Both the position numbers and the translations under genes were made by a program. A DNA stretch of 64,000 bases, taken from assembly GCA_027627225.1 (NCBI GenBank), contig CM051034.1, forward strand, positions 11,115,761-11,179,760, given 5' to 3'. Numbering within the stretch: position 1 is the first letter of the stretch; each line of letters opens with the position of its first letter. Of this stretch, positions 34,871 to 46,042 are shown piece after piece. The notes beneath the pieces were generated by a model. That model was not told the origin of the DNA. It saw only the letters and a program-made list of their open reading frames with translations, and searched no databases. This stretch comes from Congeria kusceri (Eukaryota > Mollusca > Bivalvia > Myida > Dreissenidae).

Positions 34871-34977
34871 GAATCGTTATAACACACAGTGGCGAATCGT
34901 TATCACCCTCTGGCGAATCGTCATTAAACTGTTTCGAATCGTTATGTGTCGAATCGTTATTGTGGTGAATCGTTACT
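34871..34977 (+). repeat. Array of six GAATCGTTAT motifs
   Basis: GAATCGTTAT or a one-base variant starts at 34871, 34894, 34914, 34936, 34951 and 34968, with spacings of 23, 20, 22, 15 and 17 bp. The spacers differ from one another, so this is an interspersed motif array rather than a simple tandem repeat. Confidence 0.8.
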
Positions 34978-36460
34978 AATTCTATCACTATGGGCATCAG
35001 CAGCTGAAGCAAACGTTTTTAAAAAATGAAAGAATTGTCATTTACTAGTAGCTTTGACTAAAACAATTAAAAGTTTCTTCTTGTTCATAGTTCTATGCAA
35101 ATAAGATGGATAACAATTGACCTTTTCAATTTTTGTCACACAGGTAAAGAACTGTACAGTAGATATTTTCGGCCGATGACACACAATTTCATAGATTTGA
35201 TATTTTGATCAGTAGTAAAATAATAAAAGTCGTTTACCTTTTTCTCGTCTTGATTTTAAATCCACACTGTTAGTTACATTTTGCCGAATTTCTTACACTA
35301 AACGTTTTAACACAACGTGCAAAAAAATGTGGTTTTGAAAATATTTGCTCAACACTCGGTTTTAAAATGCATGCCATAATGGGTGTAAACATTGACTAAC
35401 ATCGAGGGCCTAACGGGTCGTTTTAAGAAAGAATAAAACATAAGTATGAAACATTGCGTTTCAAATGTAAAAATAAAACATTATTTATTTAAATATATTT
35501 TACGCCTAAAGTACGGTTCCATCCACACATGTATATGGGCGTTTGCAAAATAAACGTCATCTAGCAGACATTTCTTGTTAACAAAACCCACCTCTTTTTC
35601 TTGTCTCGGCTTCTTATTATGAAAACTATATGAAAATGCATAGAATGTTGCAAAGTACAAATTGTTTTGTTAAAACTTGCTTGTATAATGCATTTCTGCT
35701 AAGAGTCCAATCCGATTTCATTGCAGAATTTAATAAGATATTGTTTTTACTCTGTCGTCGGGGCCAAAGTAGTAGGAGTGGCTCCCCGTGGGTTTTGTAC
35801 ACAAGTTATTTTCTTTCCGGTAATTAAGGTTATACTGTACACTATTCATTTTTCAAAATTGGAAAGGATTGCTCCCGTTGTTTAAAAATTACCGCAACTC
35901 CGCCGAGCAAGTTGTCAAATTTAACTTATATATAGTGTTGTGTGGTTTCATGTTTTGCAGGATTCCAAATGAAATAATTGTTTATTTGTTGATTGCCATG
36001 TGTGTGTAAGACATTTTTACACCTTATAATCGTTTATTAAAAGTTGAAAGTATTACCTTTCCCTATTGGTTATTTACAAATCGTTAGTACCGCGACTCCA
36101 TCGGAACACAGTATATCTGAAAACAACTTTCGACTCGTTTAGCCTTCAGTCGTAAATTTAAACTTGAACGCGTTTCAATATTTTCGTCTCTTGCTACATG
36201 TTAAGGATAAAAAACACCATGTTCAAAATTGCTAATACGAAATATCAACCAAAACAAAAGTAAATGTTATCACTATTATTCAAGACACCGCTACCGCGTC
36301 TAATGAATCAAATGTACACAACGCAGAGCGAAGGGCGGAGCCTACGAATCATTCTTCAATGTATTGATGCGCGAATTTTTTGCAAAAAATAAATCCCAAA
36401 TTAATTTATTCTTTTAAGGTGAAAATTTAAAGTATACACACAATTGTAATTATAATTGTA
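34978..36460. other. Gene-free AT-rich stretch
   Basis: No exon, RNA gene or bounded mobile element was recognised. Confidence 0.4.
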
Positions 36461-36469
36461 ATTATAAGA

Positions 36470-36557
36470 ATTGAAACGCTCGGCGCTTCATCGATTTATG
36501 AAGGTCAATTTTTTTGGAATTACAGTCAAACCGGCCACAAGTTAAACCGGCCACTAG
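36470..36557 (+). repeat. Left member of an inverted CCGGTTT repeat pair
   Basis: AAGAATTGAAACGCTC, GGCGCTTCAT and TATGAAGGTCA lead into TACAGTCAAACCGGCCACAA and AAACCGGCCAC. All of these recur in inverse orientation and mirrored order at 44187-44465. TACAGTCAAACC resembles a Tigger/pogo-type terminus next to a TA target. Confidence 0.65.
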
Positions 36558-37925
36558 TCTGACGTCAACCAATCCATTGCCATTTACTCCTGGACAATAC
36601 AATATTGCGGACTTACGGTATGTCATTCATAAAAACATAGTTTTCTAAATCGTTTGCGTTTGTTTTGCATGTCGTTGTAACCAAACATTATATTTTATTT
36701 TAGTATATCACGATCTTTTAGTGATTTCAATCTCGTTCAATGTATATCGATTAAATATACTGAATAACTGTCTGAACATCCATACATATATTTCGGATAA
36801 TCGGACGTGTTGTTTACTATTGAATAAAATACACCAGAACTTTAGTAATGCTTATTTAGAGATCTTTAAATACACTGTTCTATTATTTTAAATAACTAAC
36901 AACGAATAATACGTTTTAATCTTATGTTAATAAAGACCATTATCCTTATTAAAATAATATGAATTGGTCAAACAAACTAAAAATAAATAAATAAATAAAA
37001 TGATTAATTTATTGATATTAATAATTTAGTTAAGGCCAAAAATAAAATATGGTTTGTTCCCCTCCCGCGACCCATGCTAATAAAGGGTCGGTCGGTTGGT
37101 CGGAAAAATATTTTATTTTTATACACAATAAGTCATTTTCATTCATGTTTTCCTTATGTTCGAAATGTTACGTTATGGCATAAATTCTTAATATTTTCGT
37201 TGTAGTAGATTAATAACGTTCTGCTTATTTACGTAATACTATGTTCTAATTACATTACAATAATTTATCAAAATTGAACAAACAATAACATACGTGAAAA
37301 ACAAGAGCGTTAATAATAAAAACCTGTTAAAACTTATGAGTAATAGCGTGACGTTGCAATTTGCCGGGCACCCAAAACAGAACGCTGTTAGCAACAGCCA
37401 TAGCAACGGTGACTGTCAAACTGCGGCTAGCAGTTTGTAGCTGAAAAGCGTGTTACACGCTTAGCACGTGGATAGTGTTTAAAAGCATCAATCTGTAATA
37501 CTGTATCTGAACAACGCAAATGCTAGAGCATAAATGAATTAGCATTCTATGGAAATAAAAACAAATAGGACTTTGCTCATTAATACAAATAAAGCAACAT
37601 AAAATTTTTTATAAATTAAAATAAAAAGAAAAGGCGCTGAAGTTTATTTACTTTCATTTTTGACAAGGACTTTAGTTCCGCTAACTTTCATTCAAATGTT
37701 GCCTCAGCCAATGTCTTTTCCATAATTCTAATCCGTGTGCATTGATGAGTTTGAATTACACTTTCGTTAATTATTACTAGATCTAGTAATTGTATTTTTT
37801 TTTAATAATATAAGACGTTTGTCGCGATCAGTTTGTCGAGTTACATGACGTCGTAATTCATATTCTTAATAAACGGTTCCTTTCACCAAAATTCACCAAA
37901 ATTATGATATTTATTTATAATTACA

Positions 37926-38030
37926 GTGTACTCCCATAAAACCGAACTCTCTATAAACCGGAACTCTCTGAAAACCGAACAGACGCTCCGGTCCCGTTTT
38001 TTTGCCTATAGACCGTTTTCACGACGAGGT
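37926..38030 (+). repeat. Tigger/pogo-like terminal sequence
   Basis: TACAGTGTACTCCCATAAAA is followed by the repeating units CCGAACTCTCT and CCGGAACTCTCT. This fits a TA-flanked pogo/Tigger terminus. The partner end was not found, so this is a remnant. Confidence 0.4.
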
Positions 38031-40160
38031 ATAATTTTACCGTAACACCGGTTGGTGGCCATATTGGAGGTATTCCTTATACTATCTAAATATAGTTATA
38101 TGACTCAACAAGAAAAATGCTCATGATTTCGGAAGCTTAAAATGACTAAAAATAACCGATAGATATTCTACAATTGTGTTCATATTCTGACTGTGTATAC
38201 ATACGGTGATCAAAAAAATATTTTGATGCTGTGAATAAGGTTGAATCTGGCGTTTAGATGTGATCGACAAGAAACCTGTGATTAGCCTCATTTAATAGGA
38301 AAACAGTAAGTGTGTGCCAATGAAATACCTATTTTGTTATGTTTTGGTTGTTGGTACTTAAATTTCAAACCAGTGTTTGTTGACAATGATATGTTTGTTT
38401 ATGTAGCATTTGTAAATTGTATGTGAATTAGAATTAAATGCACCTGCTGGCAGTCAGTGAGTAACTCCTTTCATGCTTGATTGAATACATTAAGGGACAT
38501 GGTCAACTAGGTCTATAAATCATAATACAAAATGTTAAAACTATATATTTAAAATGTACATGCAATATTGTAGTTATTTTATTTAAGGTGATCTACTCCC
38601 AGTCTGACAAAACCATGAAGCGCGGGTTCTTGGCAGATAAGACGGGCACACTCTAAGCCAGCCATTGCGACTGCAAGGTTGTGGCGAAACGTGTACACAC
38701 ATAGCAGCTTTGATGTTTTCAGTGTTGGCCACCATTAAACCTTTATGATTACGTCTTACTGTATTTAAAGTTATTAATGTATTTTGGAATATTTCATTTT
38801 GTTTAACTTTCAGATCTCCAATGTTGTTATGTACAGTATCTATAAATTTAAGATTTCTCTAAATATTGGTAGATCTATTAATTTTTTTAATGTTTATTAT
38901 ATTATTAATATTGTATAAAAACCTAATACCTAAACTATGAAATATTGGTATTATTTATTTTAATGTGTATTATATTATTAATGAAATTTCAGAATCAGTA
39001 ACCCCAAAATCTCAAGAATGTAGAGTACAAAGAAACATGCCATGTTTGTAATGCAATAATTTTTTATTGTTATTAACCTGTATTTTTCTTTTAATATGTA
39101 GTGTATCTAGATAAAATAGTTGATCACTTTAAAATGCATGTCGTTGTGTTTATATTTCCTTTTCTTGAATAGCAATAAAAAGTAGACACTTTTATTATGT
39201 GTAATTAATTTTATTTACCCTATTCCTCAGTAAGCATTGAGAAAATAGTTAATTTGTCTTTGTTTAGTAATAATATCATTACAATTACCAACTTATAAGA
39301 TCATGCTCAAATCAATACCATATTTATCTATATCAAACACATCAAATCCATTAATTTAGTTTTGATCACACAATCATTATCAATAACATCACAGAGACAC
39401 CTGAAATTTGTTATTCAATATTGAAAAAAGTGGTGGTAAGTGCTGTTCATCAGGAAGAGGGGTTAAATCTGCATCATTTGCCGCCTGTTTTCTGCAAACT
39501 TCTCCGATGGATTGGCTGCATCCAACTTTTCTGCATGCCCATCGTAAAATAAAACATGCTGGCTAGATTTTCGGATTGTCCATCCGTCCGTCTATTCTCC
39601 TATTTATCAAAAGCGTGCGTCTGAATGGTCCCTGGCAAGTAATTTTGACTTCTTTTCTGAAAACATAAAATGACACAATATATTAATAATTAAGCAAACT
39701 GCATAAATGGCAAGATTTAATGATCACCATTTAAACTGCTATTGTTATGCTAGTGGAAAATATCCAAATATTCTGTAATTTTGAAGAATGTAGTTTAATA
39801 TTTATTAAGGCTAATTTTTAAATAGGGACACATTGCCCTGAATTTATCATCCACGATCACAGATTGACAATGACACTTCCGATTAATAACTACATATTAT
39901 TTATCATAACTGTCAACATACTTCAGCTACAGTGGTCAGAACATATTCCAATGATCTTTAAACGTTTGCCACTCAGCAGATTGGAGATTGACACTGACAG
40001 CCATGCAAGCCTTTTTCTTCCAACAATTCACGAGTTTTTCCACACTGGTAGTTATTATATCTGGTATTCTATATGATTGATCCGTATTTCCTCTATTTGA
40101 ATGATTGTAGTCGCCAATTATAGGTCGATAATAAACTATTTTATTGAATTTATCTGAAAT

Positions 40161-41162
40161 CGATAACTGTGTGGTTTTATTGGCTGTAATAAGTTTCATG
40201 GAAAACATGCGATAAATATCATGATTTTAATGTGCTTTACGACTTTTACAGCAAAAACCGCTTTTTCAAGTAAAAACAAAAAGAAAAAAAGTACGGAAAC
40301 CCGTCGTGTGGATCTTGCAGCACACTAAATCATGCTAAAACCAAACATGAACACGTTTAATACAAAATTTATCTCTATTGCATTAAAGTATGTAAACATA
40401 TGCTAGTATTTTGACTGATTTCTATGAATTAAGTATACAATTTGACTCAGGCACCCGATATAATAAAAGCACTGAAAACGCAAGCCAAATTGCTTATCAG
40501 GCATCATCCTCAAAAGCGTTTTCAAGCATTTCTACTTTGTGGATCGGTCTCAAATTTTGCATGCACATTAGGTATTTGTTAATAATGATGCAGAATTGTG
40601 TTTTTTTCGCGATATCAAAACTTTAAGTTGTCTTCTATAAACACAAAACAGGGAGCGGCACTAAAGGGGCAATGTGTACATAAAACCACCTTGCTACTGT
40701 GTGGTCTTATTGGCTGCAATAAGTTTCATGGAAAACATGCGATAAATATCATGATTTTAATGTGCATTACGACTTTTACAGCAAAAACCGCTTTTTCAAG
40801 TAAAAAAAAAAAAGAAAAAATGTACGGAAACCCGTCTTGTGGATCTTGCAGCACACGATATCGTGCTAAAACCAAACATGAACACGTTTTATACAACATT
40901 TATCTCTATTGCATATGTAAACATATGCTAGTATTTTGAGTGATTTCTATGAATAAAGTACACAATTTGACTCAGGCACCCCATATAATCAAAGCACTGA
41001 AAACGCAAGCCAGATTGCTTATCAGGCATCATTCTCAAATGCGTTTTCAAGCATTTCTACTTTGTGGATCGGTCCGAAATTTTGCATGCACATTAGGAAT
41101 ATGTTAATAATGATGTAGAATTGTTTTTGTTTTCGCGATATCAAAACTTTAAATTGTCTTCT
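40161..41162 (+). repeat. Tandem duplication, two roughly 470-bp units with 530-bp period
   Basis: The units start at CTGTGTGGTTTTATTGGCTG (about 40167) and CTGTGTGGTCTTATTGGCTG (about 40697) and run to TTTAA-TTGTCTTCTA. They are separated by about 58 bp and differ at scattered bases and A-run lengths. Confidence 0.88.
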
Positions 41163-41610
41163 AGGTCACAATACACTAAATAAGTAAGAGATGTAAGGCT
41201 GTACTCTCTTAATAAATCAACACGTTTAACTCGAAGGCCTGTTTTTAGGTTTAGACACTTGCTTTGATATTCTTTTTTTCTAGATGTTGGTAGGTTAAGC
41301 ATTGATGTGCACAAATAAATCACTGATATGTTTTAAGATTGAAGACTACAGTATGGCACTTGCGCTGAGGCGGGTAACATTCAACTTGAAAGTAGCCGCT
41401 AAAACGATGGTGATAAAACAGTCAACTTTGTTTAGTGTCGAGGTCTTTCTTACATAACACATGACATACCCTTTTTATTGCTTAAATCAATTCAGCTTAG
41501 AATGCTCTTTAAGAAAATGTATGGTTATGAGGTTCCCTGTGTGCAAAATGTTGCATTTATTTTTGGTTAAAGTTATCACTTTACATTAAATTACATAAGG
41601 GTTGGAATTA

Positions 41611-42420
41611 GTGTGACGAATTTACCCATCCAAATGATCTATATTACACACAGTCACTGATTGCGCCTAAGGGCAAATATTTCTAAAAGAAATTAATGTG
41701 TGAACGGTCGAATGCGTTAAGTAATGAAGCCCGTATTTATCACGCATGAGTAATTAGGTTGCTAAGTTACCCGGATGTGCGGGTAGTATAAAAGCGTGAG
41801 CGTTGGTAAATTCTAGCAGATCTGCTCTCGCTTTCGTCGAGTTAACATCGACAGTAATATAGAAGGTAATTAAAATTATATTATTGATTAAACACTAGGG
41901 ACTTTGGGTGCTCTGAGGCTGGCAATCCTCTTCTTGCGACGTATGGGCCATGTTAACAGGATTCCTACCCCTCAATAGCCCGGATCGGTAGTAAATTGAT
42001 AATATAAAAGTTCCATACCTCTGTATCAGGACTCAAAGTCTCTTCAAAGGTTCAATACCCAGGGTACGGAGTCATATAGGAATAAATACCATACACTCCT
42101 GTGTACCAGTCCCGGAGTATTATATAGTGTTTCATAACAAAGACTCGGGGTCAATACATTGTTCCAGACCACTCTCAGGATATCTCAGCAGACTGGAAGT
42201 CGTGCTCCGGGTCATTGTATAATAATAATAGTAGTTAATTCTACAATAAGCTATTCATAAAGCAAGGTAGCTTGAGGAAAATTATATATACATATTAGTT
42301 ATATTGTTTGTTGTATTGTTTAATTGTGTGCGCCATACTTGATACCCGAAGCTCAGGCGAAACGTTACATTAGTATATTGTAACCTGATGCCAGACCTTT
42401 ACCACGAAGTAATTAAAGAT
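41611..42420 (+). promoter_or_regulatory. LTR-like or promoter-like block with TATA box
   Basis: GTATAAAAGCG (TATA at 41787) is followed about 30 bp later by CAGATCTGCTCTCGC, and further on by TAGGGACTTTGGGTGCTCTG. No gene follows. The block could be a solo LTR of a Gypsy-type element or part of a Penelope-like element (GCTCAGGCGAAACGTTAC at 42353). Its ends were not fixed. Confidence 0.3.
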
Positions 42421-42424
42421 CGGG

Positions 42425-42510
42425 TACCAGAATAAACCGGCCACATGTTATACCGGCCATAAAAACGTCAAACCGGCCACACAGTCATTCGAAAAACAGT
42501 CAAACCGGCC
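42425..42510 (+). repeat. Internal array of AACCGGCC motifs
   Basis: Four copies (AAACCGGCCAC, ATACCGGCCAT, CAAACCGGCCAC, CAAACCGGCCTC) in the same orientation as the left array at 36523, inverse to the array at 44187-44345. Confidence 0.75.
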
Positions 42511-42695
42511 TCATTTTTATTTCTCTATACTAATTTGCTGATAGTGTGAATAATATACATTTATTGTATTACTATATAAGCCCATGATGTGCTGTTTCAT
42601 TTTATAGTAGAAATAGGTTCAGGATCATAAAATAACGACAATAAATGTATGTAAATATAATTTTATTAGTTTTCTTTATCAACATTAGATAAATA

Positions 42696-42783
42696 TCAAA
42701 TACATACCAAATACATACAACAGTGACATATACTTAGTATATTATAATCAAATACATACCAAATACATACAACAGTGACATAT
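42696..42783 (+). repeat. Small tandem duplication, 52-bp period
   Basis: TCAAATACATACCAAATACA followed by TACAACAGTGACATAT occurs twice with no differences in the core. Confidence 0.85.
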
Positions 42784-44186
42784 GTGTATTTTATTAACAA
42801 AGCATAATAATGTTCACAATATACACTTAAAAAAAAAACATTTCACTCTATCAACGGCTGAATTTGGTGAATAATGATATATTATTTGGAATCGCTTGGT
42901 TTTCTGGTAGCTGGCACATGAGTCGAGTTTTATCTACTGCGTCACTGGCTTGACAAAAGAATCCTGTATATGTAGTTTATTTGATGATATCTTCTGAAGA
43001 AGAGATACTTTCCAATGCAGTAAGCAAGTAATGAACATATAAAGGTTAGCTAAAATTCATAAGTTTAGGCTATATATCACACCTTTTCAAAGTGTGAAGG
43101 CGTCTTTAACACACTGGTGTGAAACAAAAACATTATTTCATTGTAAGCAAAGGTGTTAATATATCAACAGATCTGCCTGCATTAGTCATTGAAATTAGAA
43201 AAATATTTCCTATTCTTTTTTAGAAAAAATACTCGTGTTTAGATATAATACTACATACAGAGGTAGTAGAAAAACGTATTTGAATAATTTTTAATAAGAC
43301 AATTACACATGTTTGTATATTAAATTTGATAACCTCGATCATAACTTATTTACATATTATGTTATCCATGTGTTAAATTTTACAACAGGCTAAAACACAA
43401 TTGTATGCTTAAATCTAATAAATTATGGTTGTTATTGTTGTTGTTGTAGTTAAAAATATATGTTGTTGATGTGTAAACAACTTAGTCAATAATTGAAAGG
43501 ATCAATATCAATTGATACCGTATTTCGTTAGTACATGTGGCTCCACATGTACTGCTTTGGGACCGTAAAAACACCGCGTCAGTGTCCACTAGAGATAACG
43601 ATCGGCGTATATTTGTACACCAGACATCAAGTTGTTAAGGTGTCATAACATCGCCAGTTTTCTGATAATGGCAATCTTATGTGTAATTCGAATCTCATGT
43701 TTAATTATTATGTTAGTAAAATATATGTTTGCTTTACTAATCTATTTGAATAAACTCATCGTGTCTTTTTGTTTTAAACGCCAAGTACTCAAATGCCCCA
43801 AAGCAAATATTAATAGTAGTCATTTCAATTAAACATTGGTTTTGTTATTTTTTGCACTTACACCCATGGCTTATCGAGATATTAATTATTAATTAACTGT
43901 AATGCTGTTAACAAATGCATATACCATACAATTAAACTATGTATTGTTGTGTATTGTATACTGTAATCGATAGCCTCGTAAATGTTCACAATATGTATTT
44001 TTCCATGTACTCATGTTGTAATGTTTTCATGAACTGAGTTATTTTCAAACGAAGGACAAACGATCGTAACAAAGATCCATATTTAAATTTTTTATAGGAA
44101 TCAATTACCTGTAAATATTTAAAATATTTTCTGATTACCCCTTAAGCACTATGTACAAACCTTAATTTGCATTGTTATTGAATTTT
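42784..44186. other. Gene-free stretch
   Basis: No exon or bounded element seen; AT-rich with short simple tracts. Confidence 0.4.
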
Positions 44187-44345
44187 GTGGCCGGTTTAAC
44201 TTTTTTGTGGCCGGTTTGAACTTTTTGTGGCCGGTTTAACTGTATTTCTCGCTGAGTGAGGCCGGTTTGACTGTTTTGTGGCCGGTTTGACTTTTTTTGA
44301 GGCCGGTTTAACTTGTGGCCGGTTTGACTTGTGGCCGGTTTGACT
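44187..44345 (+). repeat. Array of eight GGCCGGTTT motifs
   Basis: TGTGGCCGGTTT(A/G)A-type units start at about 44187, 44207, 44227, 44258, 44278, 44299, 44314 and 44330. One unit ends CTGTA at 44244, mirroring the TACAG at 36521. A minus-strand open frame across it reads as low-complexity SNRPQ/VKPA repeats and is not a gene. Confidence 0.85.
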
Positions 44346-44351
44346 TGCTTC

Positions 44352-44418
44352 CAGTTTTTTGGTATCTAATTTGTACATAAAGCCTTCGGCTTTATGCAAA
44401 TTAGATACCAAAAAACTG
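44352..44418. repeat. Long near-perfect hairpin
   Basis: CAGTTTTTTGGTATCTAATT pairs with AATTAGATACCAAAAAACTG, and the stem continues through CATAAAGCC/GGCTTTATG to a TTC loop. It sits directly beside the CCGGTTT array. Confidence 0.88.
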
Positions 44419-44555
44419 ACCTTCATACATCTATGAAGCGCCGAAAAGAGCGTTTTCAATTCTTAAATAAACAAAACCTTGTACTTAGATTCGAGATCTT
44501 ATGTCGTCTTTCTTTCACAGAAAACATCAACATATTACTAAAACGTCTAGTGACT

Positions 44556-44876
44556 TACTTAAGGAATAATTTTCGACTTAGAGTTGTTTATCGGCTAAAT
44601 TTGGAGTTCTGATGCGTAAGAATTAAACCACGAGGGCGTTAGCTCAAGTGGTTAATATACCGCATCAGAACGACAAAACGTTGTTTATAAGCCGATAAGC
44701 AACGAAACAGCGAAAATTATTTCGATTCTAACATGACCTGACCACATTTTCTGCCATTATATGCGAACTATATTTTACAGTTTCGGAACTATTTCTTCGG
44801 GGTGTTTATTGGTAGTTTAACAACGGTGAATTGTGTTCTTTGTGTATAGAAAACTCTGCGCGTGTCATGTTAGAAT
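44556..44876 (-). mobile_element. Family F foldback element, copy 5
   Basis: Minus-strand copy. It ends with CATGTTAGAAT at 44876, has the internal GATTCTAACATGACC at 44724, and carries the foldback arms GTTCTGATGCG / CGCATCAGAAC. Confidence 0.8.
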
Positions 44877-45170
44877 TTAAAATAAATATTCTGAATGACA
44901 TAGTGGAGTTGCGTTATTCCTTTCTTTTTTGCTATTCTCGTAGTTGTTTTATGTTGTTGTTGAATGCATATGTTTACAATACACTTAAGTTAATTTGTGT
45001 TAAATTTGGTCGATAAACTATAACTAAATGTCTTAATTTTATGCTATGAGCGATACATTTCTGTACATACAAACGCGTATGCGTATGTCTACCAGAAACC
45101 CAATCAATAAATTCAATGATTGTCTTTCAGAAACGAGCACCCACCGTTTTGTATTAAATAATATATTTAA

Positions 45171-45416
45171 GAAATAATTTTCTATTTTAATTGTTTATCT
45201 GTATATAAACAACGATTTTGAGTTCTGATGCGTATTAATTAAACCACGAGGGCGTCAGCGCATCAGAACGAAAAATCTTTGTTTATTTGCAGATTTACAA
45301 TGACAAAGCGATTTCGATTCTAACATGACCAGACAACATGTTACAACGTGAGTTATATTTTGCAACTGTTTATTGGCAATTTAACAACCTAAATTTTGCG
45401 CGTGTCATGTTAGAAT
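45171..45416 (-). mobile_element. Family F foldback element, copy 6 (shortened)
   Basis: Minus-strand copy with the GAAATAATTTTC end, the GTTCTGATGCG / GCGCATCAGAAC arms, internal ATTCTAACATGACC and terminal CATGTTAGAAT. It is about 80 bp shorter than the full copies. Confidence 0.75.
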
Positions 45417-46042
45417 AGAAACTGTATTATTTAAATCTGTGTCGAACACAAAAAGCTGATTATCTACATTTAACGTTATTTGAACGAACCCTTAGGTATC
45501 TAGTCTGCGCATTTCAGGTTGTCATTTCAAAATGACCATTGTATTATACCATCTCTCAAAACAAGAAACAATGCGTGCAAATCTGTACTTTCATATTACT
45601 TTTATTCTGGTTTATGCTAGTCTAAACGGCAAGAACACATTACATATTGAACAAGTGCAGGTGTAAAAATGTATAAATATCAAATAAAATATTTAAAGAA
45701 AACGTTGTACAAAGTGAACGGGTACATAGAAATATTATCATCAACAAACCGTCTATTGTATATATAATCAAATAATATGTTATCAAAAAATGTTTAATAA
45801 AATTATTTTTTCTATTCAATATTAACATCAATAACCCATGTATCTTATTGTATATATTCTCAAATAATATATTATAATAATATGTTCCATAAAATCCTTT
45901 TACTAATATAGCCATTAATGACTTTGAGAATTCAATATGTCGATACCTTAATCTACGTTAATTAGCACTTTCTTGACAGACAAAGGTAAATGTATATTTA
46001 GCTGAAAATTAATGTAAAACTAAACCAATGTCTGAGTTATCA

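Larger units (their letters stand above)
36558..42424. other. Gene-free interior with repeat remnants
   Basis: Contains one arm of a GGGTCGGTCGG-type MITE (about 37033-37110), a Tigger-like terminus (about 37926), a 530-bp tandem duplication (40161-41162) and an LTR-like or promoter-like block (about 41611-42420). No exon is supported. It lies between the inverted CCGGTTT arrays. Confidence 0.45.

Noticed and set aside
34564..34968. 134-codon plus-strand frame
   Set aside because: No domain, no splice or start context, and its end consists of the GAATCGTTAT array.
38590..38660. Frame with DKTGTL, as in P-type ATPases, after an AG
   Set aside because: A stop codon follows at once, the residues before it do not fit the ATPase context, and no other ATPase motif is present.
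44196..44459. Minus-strand frame with SNRPQ/VKPA repeats
   Set aside because: It is the translation of the GGCCGGTTT array and the adjoining hairpin, not a protein gene.
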